The notes under the pieces: model-generated
Told to the model about the DNA's origin: nothing
Databases searched by the model: none
What the model saw: only the letters and a program-made list of their open reading frames with translations
DNA from: Nemertoderma westbladi
Lineage: Eukaryota; Xenacoelomorpha; Nemertodermatida; Nemertodermatidae
Assembly: GCA_032718475.1 (NCBI GenBank)
Contig: JAUCBJ010006360.1
Span: 1 to 64,000, forward strand
DNA length: 64,000 bases
Direction of reading: 5' to 3'
Translations under genes and position numbers: made by a program
Shown here: one piece after another, positions 22,096-32,797 of the stretch
Position numbering within the stretch: the stretch's first letter is position 1
How the letters are laid out: each line of letters opens with the position of its first letter

Positions 22096-22755
22096 ATGGT
22101 TGAAATTGCCTTAATATTACCTGCAGTGATCGCTATATCAATAGGAGTCCCCGAAACTGTTTTCGGACTCAACTGCACTGATGGACAGGTTGTCCTCACA
22201 ATAACAAGCACTAAAAAGGACAACCCCACCCTGAACAGGGGACCGGTTGAATTTATTTCTGGAACGAAGGCTACAGGTTGTACCTCATGTGTTCTTAGGG
22301 ATACACAGCTGTTTGCTTCATTGACATCCGATCCTTCGGCTTATGCACTGGTCTACATCAGAGTACAAAAATGCAGCACATTTCATTGGTCCGACGAGAA
22401 AGAAGCTCAATGTACAGGTGAACAAAACATGACAAGGGTACGGGAGGATGCCACTATCGGTTTGCATGTTCTGAAATCAAATTGCCAGCGATGGATCTGT
22501 GAATCTCCTATCGATTGCGATGGAGTTCCACCAGCTGTCTGGATCAACGACTACAAGAAGAGTGATGGAGAAGTCGACTGGGAAGGATTATTGGAAACGC
22601 AAGTTCTCGAGAGTAGTACAGGAGCATCAGTAGCACCAACAACCGCAGGGTCCTTGGAGACGACAACCGTTACTGCAAATGCAGTACAGAAACCGAGAGG
22701 GGGTCTGCTGGCAATCATTATCACCTACATTGGAGTTGTCAGCATTCATTATTAA
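22096..22755 (+). CDS. Secreted, probably GPI-anchored cysteine-rich protein
   Basis: I do not recognise the family. The 219-residue frame is intronless as it stands. Residues 1-24 form a hydrophobic signal peptide (ALILPAVIAISIG). The mature part has eight cysteines, enough for four disulfides (including GCTSC and WICESPIDC), and sequons NCT and NMT for N-glycosylation. Residues about 175-205 are Ser/Thr/Ala-rich, as in a mucin-like stalk. The last 18 residues are hydrophobic (LLAIIITYIGVVSIHY), as in a GPI-attachment signal or a short membrane anchor. The chosen ATG follows ACCATA, and a pyrimidine tract ending TTTACAG lies about 25 bp upstream, so a 5' untranslated exon is possible. It lies between the two ASAP copies on the opposite strand. 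AATAAA follows 60 bp after the stop. Confidence 0.75.
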   Translation: MVEIALILPAVIAISIGVPETVFGLNCTDGQVVLTITSTKKDNPTLNRGPVEFISGTKATGCTSCVLRDTQLFASLTSDPSAYALVYIRVQKCSTFHWSDEKEAQCTGEQNMTRVREDATIGLHVLKSNCQRWICESPIDCDGVPPAVWINDYKKSDGEVDWEGLLETQVLESSTGASVAPTTAGSLETTTVTANAVQKPRGGLLAIIITYIGVVSIHY

Positions 22756-22815
22756 ACTAAAAAACAACGAATTATCTACTTGTCACATATATCGTTGTAA
22801 ACTCATTATTAGTGA

Positions 22816-22821
22816 AATAAA
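22816..22821 (+). terminator. Candidate poly(A) signal
   Basis: AATAAA, 60 bp after the stop of the cysteine-rich protein gene, with T-rich sequence downstream. Confidence 0.5.
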
Positions 22822-23130
22822 TCACAAATGTAATATAATTTATCAGCACAATCAATATATATATATTATTATCACGAAAATATATTATAAATGGGGGCGT
22901 TCCTACAGTACGTCACGCAAATTTTCCCTATTTTTGATCAAGTTTCTCTAATTTCCCTAGTCTCCTATTTCTCACAAAGTGACACGTAAGCTCGACCTCC
23001 CCCCTCCCTCCTCCCCCCTCTGTCACAAAAGTAAATTTGAAACACCCCCAAAAAATAACCCCCCCCCCCCCCCCCAGACAAAAAAATATTTGATGTTTTT
23101 GGGGGTGATATTTGGGTGTAAACGTTACGG

Positions 23131-23764
23131 TGACAGCAGACAACCGACAGCAGTCACCCAACAGCAGACAAATGAGAGCAGACAACCGACAACTGACAGC
23201 AGAAACTGACAGCAGACAACCCACAGCAGGCAACCGACAGCAGACAAATGAGAGGAGACAACCGACAACTGACAGTAGACAACCGACAGCAGACAACAAA
23301 CAGCAGACAACCAACAGAAAACAACCACACAACCGACAGCAGACAACTGACAACCGACAGCAGTCAACCGACAGCAGACAAGAGATAACTGACAACCGAC
23401 ATCAGAAAATCGACAGCACACAACAAACAGCAGACAACTGACAACCAACAGCAGTCAACCGACAGCAGACAACGGACAGCAGACAACCGACAGCAGACAA
23501 CCAACACAAGACAACTGATAACCGATAGCAGATAACTGACAACCGACAGCAGACAATCGACAGCAGACAACCAACACAAGACAACTGATAACCGATAGCA
23601 GATAACTGACAACCGACAGCAGACAATCGACAGCAGACAACCGACAGCAGACAACCGACAGCACACAACCGACTACAGACAACCGACAGCTCACAACCGA
23701 CAGCAGAAAACTGACAACAGACAACCGACAGTAGACAACTGACAACCGACAACAGACAACCGAC
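23131..23764. repeat. 14-bp satellite array, left (inverted partner of 25731-27104)
   Basis: Degenerate CAACCGACAGCAGA units, about 45 of them, with many ACAACTGACAACC variants and a higher-order duplicate around 23500-23620. Reading the other strand gives TGCTGTCGGTTGTC, the unit of the right array. The open frames are by-products of the repeat. Confidence 0.95.
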
Positions 23765-24708
23765 CGTTTTCACTTTTCGGTCGAAATTTTATTGGAATTT
23801 TATATATGAAGAATTTGTATTTGTTTTAATTTCTTCTTATTGAGTGTTTATAGCACTTATTTCTATCTTATAAACTGCACAGAAACAATTTGTTTATTGT
23901 TTTGGTTAGATTCAGCCCTTTTGAATGTAACCTGGGTTTTATTGAAAACCTTGTATTCTTCACAGTGGGGTTAATAAGCAAAGTGAAATATAACGGCAGA
24001 GTCCAACCAACGCGGCGACAGCAAAAGGCAAAGCAGGGAACCGAAACATGCACATATTATTTTGAATAATATTCTGTGTCTGGTGTCTCTTTTCTATATC
24101 GCTTGGAAAAATGCAGTACTGTTGAATCTAATACAATATATATTATAGGGGGGTTGTGGTGTTTTAGTAACCATAGTAACATGAGCATGTTACAAGCAAA
24201 GTATTCCAATAAATTGCTTAACAGTGCCGGCCTGTTTCGTTGGCAGCTAGTGCTTTTAAGTAATTTGGCCATTCAATAATTATTGGAAGTGTAAAGAAGG
24301 TAGGTTACTTACTACTAATATATTGTATTATCACTGCTACCGGTATATTATGGATAGCCAGGAATCGTAAGTAACATGACCTTCCAATACTAACTGCTCT
24401 GTTATGGATAGTCTTCAAGTAACGTCGCGCGTGACCTGAAATTATTTCATTTAGTTTGCTAAGTTGAAGTCGTTGGAGTTTGATTATTTGATTTAGCATT
24501 TAAAGAACGTCGTCAAGTTATTGATAATAATAATAAAAATGTAACAAGATTACATTAATAATTAAACAATGGCACCGCCCCAGAATTTATTTAACCTCCC
24601 CAGAATTTACGTAAACCTCGCTTCTGCGCTCGCTTGTACAACACTGTAAAATAACAGCTTGCATTTATTCTATTTCTTGGGTTTTCTTTTTAGTTCTTCC
24701 TACATCTT

Positions 24709-24734
24709 GGGGGGGGGGGGGGGGGGGGGGGGGG
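24709..24734. repeat. Poly-G tract (26 G)
   Basis: Uninterrupted run of G after ACATCTT; its length is likely to be unreliable in assembly. Confidence 0.9.
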
Positions 24735-24937
24735 AGATTTCACTCAGACCTTATCTCGTCTATTTTTCCAAGAAATTTCTTAAAAATTGAAAGCAATATT
24801 TTCAGTGTCGAATTTACTACCGGAATTAACTATGTAAGTATGGATAACATAAACAAAACACTAAACTGAAAAAATAATTATCTAGGTTATAAGACAGAAA
24901 TACCGGTAAGCGCTATAATAATTATATATATGTCATT

Positions 24938-25000
24938 GTAACGCTATAATGTGCTACAGGTATGAACAATGTTCATACCTGTAGCACATTATAGCGTTAC
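24938..25000. repeat. Perfect 63-bp palindrome
   Basis: Arms of 31 bp (24938-24968 and 24970-25000) are exact reverse complements around a single A at 24969. The arm starts GTAACGCTATAATGTGC. DNA or RNA from it would form an almost loopless hairpin. Confidence 0.98.
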
Positions 25001-25730
25001 GGCACGAGTGATTTTGTTTCCCGAGCGACAGCGAGGGAAATAATAGAACGAGGGCCGTAATAACTATTAATGTGCTAACAATGGCGAATCTAATTTATTT
25101 ATTTGTGAGGAATTAGTTATGCACTTAAACTTTCTAGAACGACCTAATCAACCGCAAACAACGCGGTGACATACTGGATATACTGGAAATACATTGTAAA
25201 ATCTACGGCGTAGGGACATAGGCTACTGAGAAATAATGTCGCACTGCGATGTTAAGCTGGAAAATATGTCGCCCTGGAGATTTGGATGTGCGAAATAAAT
25301 TCCACACAAATAAATAAAAAACTTTAAAAGGAGAAATTTGGAAAAATACAAATTCTTTATATATAAAATTCCAGTAGAATTTCGACCGAAAAGTGAAAAC
25401 CTGTTATTCTTCACATGAGCGACAGAAAGGCAAGGAAAAAAATAAAATTTAACTATTGTTTGTTAACTTGTATAATTTTATTAATAAATAAAAACATGTA
25501 GAACATAATTTGCCTGTGCCAAAAATATTTTCGGGTGATCTGACCCCAAGTAATGCCCATTATTCCAATTGGTGGTAATTGGTCTGGCGATAAACGAAAG
25601 TGAGATATAGTCTTGGGCGTAAATCCTGGCATTTGGAGTAGGCGTGTACCGGCCTACTCCACATAGGCCGTTGATGGGAAATTATATAAAATTAATTAAA
25701 TAATTTATTTAAATAATGCTATATTTGTTT

Positions 25731-27104
25731 TGCTGTCGGTTGTACCGCTATCGGTTGTCTGCTGACGGTTGACTGCTGTCAGTTGTCGGCTGTCTGCTGT
25801 CAGTTGTCTGTTATCGGTTGTCTTCTGTCGGTTGTCAGTGTTCAGCTGTCGGTTGTCTGCTGTCGGTTGTCTGCTGTCGGTTGTCTGCTGTCGGTTGTTC
25901 TGCTGTCGGTTGTCTGCTGTCGGTTGTCTGCTGTCGGTTGTCTGCTGTCGGTTGTCTGCTGTCGGTTGTCTGCTGTCGTTGTCGCTGTCGGTTGTCTGCT
26001 GTCGTTGTTCTGCTGTCGGTCTGTCAGCTGTCGGTTGTCTGTTGTCAGGTTGTCTGCTGTCGGTTGTCTGCTGTCGGTTGTCTGCTGTCGGTTGTCTGCT
26101 GTCGGTTGTCTGCTGTGGGATGTCTGCTGTCGGTTGTCTGCTGTCGGTTGTCAGCTGTCGGTGTCTGTTGTCATGTCGGTTGTCTGCTGTCTGTTGTCGG
26201 TTATCTGCTGTCGGTTGTCTGCTGTCGGTTGTCTGTGCTGTCGGTTGTCTGCTGTCGGTTGTCTGCTATCAGTTGTCTGCTGTCGGTGTCTGCTGTCGGT
26301 TGTCTGCTGTCGGTTGTCTGCTGTCGGTTGCTCTCGCTGTCGGTTGTCTGCTGTCGGTTGTCATGCTGTCGGTTGTCTGCTGTCAGTTGTCTGCTGTCGG
26401 TTGTCTGTTGTCGGTTGTCTGCTGTCGGTTGGTTATCTGCTGTCGGTTGTCTGCTTTCGGTTGTCTGCTGTTCGGTTGTCTGCTTTGCTGTCGGTTGTCT
26501 GCTGTCGGATGTCTGCTGTCGGTTGTCTGCTATCGGTTGTCTGCTGTCGGTTGTCTGCTATCGGTTGTCTGCTGTCGGTTGTCTGCTGTCGGTGTCTGCT
26601 GTCGGTTGTCTGCTGTCGATGGTCTGTTATCTGTTGTCGGTTGTCTGCTATCGTTTGTCTGTTATCTGCTGTCGGTTGTCTTATCTGTCGATTGTCTGAT
26701 GTTGGTTGTCTGCTGTCGATGGTCTGTTATCTGCTGTCGGTTGTCTGCTGTCGGTTGTCTGCTATCGGTTGTCTGCTGTCGGTTGTTTGCTATCGATTGT
26801 CTGCTGTCGGTTGTCTGCTGTCGATTGTCTGCTGTCGGTTGTCTGCTGTCGGTTGTCAGCTGTCGGTTGTTTGCTGTCGGTTGTCTGCTGTCGGTTGTAT
26901 GCTGTCGGTTGTCTGCTGTCAGTTGTCTGCTGTTGGTTGTCTGCTGTTGGTTGTGTGCTGTCGGTTGTCTGCTGTCGTTTGTCTGCTTATCTGCTGTCGG
27001 TTGTCTGTTCTGTCGATTGTCTGATGTTGGTTGTCTGCTGTAGGTTGTCTGCTGTCGGTTGTCTGCTGTCGGTTGTCTGCTGTCGGTTGTCTGCTGTCAG
27101 TTGC
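25731..27104. repeat. 14-bp satellite array, right
   Basis: About 98 units of TGCTGTCGGTTGTC, more regular than the left array and twice as long. Variants include TGCTATCGGTTG and 1-base indels that shift the frame. It ends exactly where a LINE 3' fragment begins. Confidence 0.96.
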
Positions 27105-27373
27105 CGGGTTCATTGTGTCAAGTACAATGAACACATCTGAAATCAGACTCTATAAAACATTGGAGGTGTTCCATTAGTGTCCCCTAGCTTGACATTTGAT
27201 GGGAAACGCATCCACTTTGCAGGACATTGCTTTCGCCGTGAGGACAAACAGTGCATAGTATTGTGCTGTGGCGCCCTCATGGAGTGAATAAGACTTTCTT
27301 GAGACGTATCTTAAAGGACACTGTCTTGGAAGATGCGGATGATCTAGCAAATGTCATGTGTGATAGGCATTCT
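27104..27373 (+). pseudogene. LINE 3' end fragment
   Basis: Nucleotide match to the C-terminal end of the window's LINE family (CGGGTTCATTGTGTCAAGTA, TTTGCAGGACATTGCTTTCG, GATGCGGATGATCTAGCAAA). It contains indels and ends at CATTCTTA followed by a (TA)n run instead of the usual tail. 5'-truncated and dead. Confidence 0.85.
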
Positions 27374-27870
27374 TAATATATATATATATATGCAATATAT
27401 AAGGAACAAGATGGGTACAGTACAACCTGACTGGCGTAATATATATATAGAAACAAATGAGAAACCAGTCTCCTATCAAAAATGAAACCTGTCTACAAAT
27501 AAACACTAATAACTGCACGAATACGAATAACTATCCTATATATTAGAAAATACAAGAGTTTTTGGAGACAGAGGGGAAACTGGACGCAAAACCCGCCTTG
27601 GCGAATTAATATCCCGCCTCAATGTTAAATTATCAATTTAGGGAAAGGAGCAGGTTACAGTGACACGTTATTTTAACCAAAACAACAAACTAAACACAAT
27701 AGAACAGGTTACAGTTTTATTTTTGAGAGTAATCAACTGTTATTTGCGTCCAATTTCCCCTGGAGAGGGATGGATTTTTATAGCGTCCAGTTTCCCCCCC
27801 TATCTTCCGTACCCATGGAAACACAGCTCCATCTTAGTCCCTATCCCTATCTTAATACAGCACTGTACCA

Positions 27871-28225
27871 ATTGACCTATAATAGGAAATGTAACCAAAT
27901 ACTGAAATACAGAAAAAAACAAATCAGACAGAAAGTAGATATAGATGAAACCCAAAATCTGACACCAGTAAAGCCTAAAACAAACTACCGTAGTACATGC
28001 AACCGAAATAAGAAAGAAGAGATAGATATAGTTAGATACAGTGGTACACAATATGGTTATTATTCTTATACTTTGGTTCTTTCTTATTTTGGTTGCATGT
28101 ACTTCGGTAGTTTGTTTTAGGCTTTACTGGTGTCAGATTTTGGGTTTCATCTATATCTACTTTCTGTCTGATTTGTTTTTTTCTGTATTTCAGTATTTGG
28201 TTACATTTCCTATAATTGGTCAATT
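27871..28225. mobile_element. Hairpin MITE nested in FB1 left arm
   Basis: About 145-bp arms (27871-28015 and 28072-28225) are near-perfect reverse complements around a 55-bp loop. The arm contains GGAAATGTAACCAAATACTG and CCAGTAAAGCCTAAAAC. The FB1 right arm lacks it, its sequence continuing GTACCAATT/TAGTACAGGC without a break. Confidence 0.85.
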
Positions 28226-28589
28226 AGTACAGGCTCCAGCCTATGACCCCGTAGGAATTTTATATATGACTCGGCTACCCTACATAGATGTTTAGTGCAG
28301 ACTTGGCACATTTAAAAAAATTTGGGTAGACTTTACCAAATGGTTGCGCTCGTTTTTTAGATGGTCTTAAACATAGCAACGGAGAAATTTACCATAGCAA
28401 CAGCTCTTATAGTAGATATGACGATTTAAAATTTATAGCAGATTAATATTTTGGATATGAAGATTTTAATGGCATATTTCGTTTTTTGAAAATACCTTAG
28501 CAACCAGGCGAAAACGACCTTCAAAGATAGCAATATTGACCATGTCCATAGCAACGGGCTTTGTAATGCGTATTCAGTGATCAGTGATC

Positions 28590-29115
28590 GCAAACATGAA
28601 AAAGCCAAAATGCATGTAACCTGGTTTATATGGCTTCCAGCAAACATGAAAAAGCCAAAATTATGTAACCTGGTTTATATGGCTTCCAGTAAACATCAAA
28701 AAAAGCCAATCCCTCTGCCCTTCCTGCAACACGTTGACGTCGTGGCAGAGCTTAAAACTGAATTTGGATACTTCAGTTGAACTAAGGCTGCAGGAAATAT
28801 CATTTGATGGAATCAGCTAAATCAAATATGTCATATAGAACGAAAAGTGCAATTAGTGTAAAAGAAACAGCCAAGACTTGGTCAGATTTTTTAATGAGTG
28901 CCACCATCGGATTCAGCGACCTAAAAAACCCCACAAGAATTATAATTGACGTTATAAGACAAATCTCTGAGATTTTGAAATTTTGTATGGTCCAAAAAGT
29001 GCAAGTAGTGAAAAAAAAAACAGCCAAGACTTGGTCAGATATTTTAATACGTGCCACCATCGGATTCAGCGACCTAAAAAAACCCCACAAGAATTATAAT
29101 TGGTGTAATAAGACA
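28590..29115. repeat. Two short tandem duplications in FB1 left arm
   Basis: At 28590-28720 a unit of about 48 bp containing CATGAAAAAGCCAAAAT and TGGCTTCCAG occurs three times, the last one partial. At about 28840-29115 a unit containing AGCCAAGACTTGGTCAGAT and CCACCATCGGATTCAGCG occurs twice. Neither is in the right arm. Confidence 0.85.
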
Positions 29116-29301
29116 AATCTGTGTGATGTTGAAATTTTTTTATCTATCCTCTACACCCACTATATCGAGTATAAGGTATAATATACAATATGTTTTACTT
29201 TCTAGATGCCATGGCAACGCGTCAGAATTGTTAATAAAGTGTCTTTAATATCTGCTATACGTTTACACTATGTAAATCAATCACAATTATAACATTCTTA
29301 A

Positions 29302-29600
29302 CTATGGAATTAAATTGTGACAAGAATCGCAATTCCGACAGTATTCAGTGCACATAACACCGTTACGCCTACAAGAACATCGCTGCATCAAGCAGTCTTT
29401 CTGACAGGCATATGTATGTACTAGTGAATCAGGAATTGGTGAAAGGTATTTATTGGGCAACAACATTCCATTTGCACCAGTATTCCAACCAAAATCAAAT
29501 ACACTTAGATTTATCACTGAGTCATCGCATAATGATGCAATCTTATTTATTATGTATAGAGACATCGCAAAATGTGACCATTCACAGATTCTGTTGTTGG
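29302..29600 (-). pseudogene. CXC-type cysteine-rich frame in FB1 left arm (B)
   Basis: Same module as at 95-490, with all eight cysteines kept. The reading frame continues upstream into LINE-derived sequence (to about 29775), which is probably not original. Confidence 0.45.
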
Positions 29601-29955
29601 AGGGAGATCCTATTACTACAACTAGGATCGGTCTGGTCCTGTAACTAGGACCCCCTTCGTTCTGGGATAAGGACGCCCTTGGTCCTGGATTAAGGACCCA
29701 TATACTTGGCTGCAGGGGTATATGACCTGGCCAGGCAGACCTGCCTCTACCAATGGTACAAATGTGATCTACCAATGGCTGATCAGGAGTAGAGTGTTTT
29801 CATGTCCACTCTGAGTGCACTTCACTGCGACATGCACCTGGTACAGGGCATGGCCCAGCAGATGAGCTGCAAAGCCAATGGTGGGTCATGTGCGCCAGAG
29901 TAGGTATGGGTGATGGGCCTCATATCTGACTCCACTGCGACACCTACCCTGTGGA

Positions 29956-30960
29956 ATGGCAAACCAGGGTGTGGTATTTGCCCCGAGAGCTGACTCGGCA
30001 ACCCCTACTATGGATTACATTGAAGAGTTATCAAAAACGAAAGACAGGCATCTGGCTGTTATCTTTGTTGACTTCTTGAAGGCTTTTGATTCAGATCCAT
30101 TCTTGTTCATAATTGTGGTTGACTATGTTCTACGCATGTCCTTAGATCATCATAATAATGGTGATGGGGTGATGGTTACTCCACCTACTGTGGCTCCAGA
30201 AGTCGAGGAAATCCTGCCAAGTATCTAACTGATCTAGACTTTGCTGATGACTTAGGGGTACTCTCAGAATCACTAGAGGGAGCCCAACGGCGCCTCAGCT
30301 CATTAGAACAGGCTGCTTCTAGTGTTGGTCTTTTTATTAACTCCAAAAAGACCAAAATTTTGACAGTTAACTTTGAAAGTCCTCAACAAGTCTCTGACCG
30401 GATGAGCTTTATGCTCATAGGATGGATCCGGAAGTCAGGTGAGGACCTTCGAATACGTGAGGGATAGGCATGGGCAACCTTGAATAGGCTTTCCAGGATT
30501 TGGAAGTCACAGAGAATTAATCGGAAACTTAAGGTCCGATTATTTAGAGCAGCAGTAGTTCCAGTACTCCTCTATGGGAGTCCATGCTGGGCTCTAACTG
30601 CTGAGGACACCAAATCTCTGGATGGCACATTCACAAGATTGCTACGCCGGGTTCATTGTGTCAAGTACAATGCACACATCTCCAACCAGACACTATATAA
30701 CATTGGAGCTGTCTCATTGGTTCTCCCAAGCTTGACACTAGAACAAAGTCGCCTCCGCTTTGCAGGACATTGCTTTCGCCGTGAGGACCAGCCAGAGGAC
30801 CATACCTACTCTCGCGCACATGACCCACCATGGCTTTGCAGCTCATCTGCTGGACCATGCCCTGTACCCCTGCTGCCAAGGTGCAGGTCGCAGTGAAGTG
30901 CACTCCGAGTGGACATGAGAACACTCTACTCCTGATCAGCCATTGGTAGATCACATTTGT
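29956..30960 (+). pseudogene. LINE RT fragments at FB1 centre (B)
   Basis: The first part matches 888-1271 (VDFLKAFDS, then DFADDLGVLSES after a frameshift near 30200). It continues through NSKKTKILTVNFESPQQ to the C-terminal region (NRLSRIWKSQ, VPVLLYGSPCW, LRFAGHCFRR) before breaking into arm sequence at about 30800. It has frameshifts and lacks the endonuclease. It shows the text that is deleted in the truncated LINEs at 5055 and 36257. Confidence 0.8.
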
Positions 30961-31281
30961 ACCATTGGTTGATGCAGGTCTGCCTGGCCAGGCAATATAC
31001 CCCTGCAGCCAAGTATATGGGTCCTTAATCCAGGACCAAGGGCGTCCTTATCCCAGAACGAAGGGGGTCCTAGTTAAAGGATCAGATATGCCCTAGTAAG
31101 AGGGCCTATGCAGCCACAGGTGGCACCTCCTTTATGCTGCATGGAGATGGCAAGTTTCCTTGATCAATTGCCTATAAGTCATAGACAGCATTCTTAAAAA
31201 TGCAGCTGCAATGCAGCATGCCGATCCTAGTAGTAGTAGTAGGATCTCCCTCCAACAACAGAATCTATAAATGGTCACATT

Positions 31282-31572
31282 TTGCGATGTCTCTACATAA
31301 TAAATAAGATTGCATCATTATGCAATGACTCCGTGATAAATCTAAGTGTATTAGAATTTGGTTGGAATACTGGTGCAAATGGAATGTTGTTGCCCAATAC
31401 ATACCTTTCACCAATTCCTGATTCACTAGTACATACATGTGCCTGTCAGAAAGACTGCTTGATGCAGCGATGTTATTGTAGGCGTAACGGTGTTATGTGC
31501 ACTGAATACTGTCGGAATTGCGATTCTTTTATTATTCGGCGATTCGATTATTGTCACAATTTAATTCCATAG
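31282..31572 (+). pseudogene. CXC-type cysteine-rich frame in FB1 right arm (B)
   Basis: As at 1583-1849, with QRCYCRR in place of QRCSCRR and a 24-bp in-frame insertion (IIRRFDY) that pushes the last Cys away from its partners. Confidence 0.45.
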
Positions 31573-32002
31573 TTAAGAATGTTATAATTGTGATTAATTT
31601 ACATAGTGTAAACGGCTAACAAATATTAAAGACACTTTATTAACAATTCTGACGCGTTGCCATGGCATCTAGAAAGTAAAACATATTGCATATTTTTCCT
31701 TATACACGATATAGTGGGGGTAGAGGTTGATTTAACCCTTTGCTGCTCGAATTATTTATAATGGTTTAGAAAATTTTTTTTTAGGTTAGATAAACTTAAA
31801 ACAGTCTAAAAGAACACATTAATGCCAAAAAATTTATTTTTTTTATTATTTGAATATTTTTAATGAATGTTGTTCAGGAACAACAATGAGCATTAATGGT
31901 AGCAAAAATATTTGGTAAAATAGTATCAGATTCATCTTCCCCACTATCATTACTATCTGGTATGACAATTGAATACACCTTCTCTTTGTTCTGGTACCGA
32001 AC

Positions 32003-32365
32003 TAATACTACTAGGATCGGCATGCTGCATTGGAGCTGCATTTTTAAGAAAGCTTTGCCGGCATATCGACAAAATTTCGCCGCCGCAACTCCCTATAACC
32101 CATTTCATTTGCAAGATCATCCGCATCTTCAAAGCCAATGTCCTTCAAGATGCGTCTCAAGAAAGTCATGGGCTGTCCACCATGCTTATTCACTCAATGA
32201 GGCCTCCTTCAAAACACAAGATTATGCACTGGCTGGTCCTCACGGTGAAAGCAATGTCCTGCAAAGCGGAGGCGGCTTTGTTCTAGCGTCAAGCTTGGGA
32301 GAACCAATGAGAGACACTTCCAATGTTATATAGTGTCCGGTTGGAGATGTGTGCATTGTACTTAA
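32003..32365 (-). pseudogene. LINE 3' fragment inside the piggyBac-like element (1)
   Basis: Minus-strand match to the LINE C-terminal region and to the tail (GGATCGGCATGCTGCATTGG on the plus strand), including TTTGCAGGACATTGCTTT in reverse. 5'-truncated. Confidence 0.8.
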
Positions 32366-32380
32366 TATAGTGAATTACCG

Positions 32381-32797
32381 GTACTACTACTACGATCGAC
32401 AGGCATGCTGCATTCAGCTGCATTATATATGTATTACATATATATTAAGAATGTTGTGATGGCTTGTCGAAAAAATTGCCCCGCAACAACACCCTATCAC
32501 CCATGACATTTGCTAGATCATCTGCATCTTTAAGGCCAGTGTCCTTTAGGATGCGTCTCAAGAAAGTCATGGCCTGTCCACCATGATTATTCGCTCCATG
32601 AGAGCGCCAAAGCACAAGGTTATGCACTGGCTGGTCATTACGGCGTAAGCAATGTACTGCAAAGCGGAGGCGGTTCCGTTCAAGTGTCAAGCTAGTGAAG
32701 ATTAATGGAACACCTCCAATACTGTATAGAGTTTGGTTGGAGATGTGTTCATTGTACTTGACAGAGTGAACTCTGCGCAGCATTCTTGTGAAAGTGC
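32381..32797 (-). pseudogene. LINE 3' fragment inside the piggyBac-like element (2)
   Basis: Second, separate and more diverged minus-strand copy. It includes an open stretch with LRRNDQPVHNLVLW and KDADDLANVMGD. Both fragments lie in the same direction, which suggests either two independent insertions or a tandem duplication of one. Confidence 0.8.

Larger units (their letters stand above)
23765..25730. other. Spacer between inverted satellite arrays
   Basis: Just inside the left array, 23768-23828 (TTTTCACTTTTCGGTCGAAA onward) is the reverse complement of about 25345-25405, so the inverted symmetry extends beyond the satellites. The interior holds a 63-bp palindrome, a G26 run and fragments such as CCCGAGCGACAGCGAGGG. 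No credible gene. Confidence 0.65.

Noticed and set aside
25769-27043. 424-codon Cys/Leu/Ser-rich frame
   Set aside because: By-product of the 14-bp satellite, with similar frames on the inverted array at 23131-23764.
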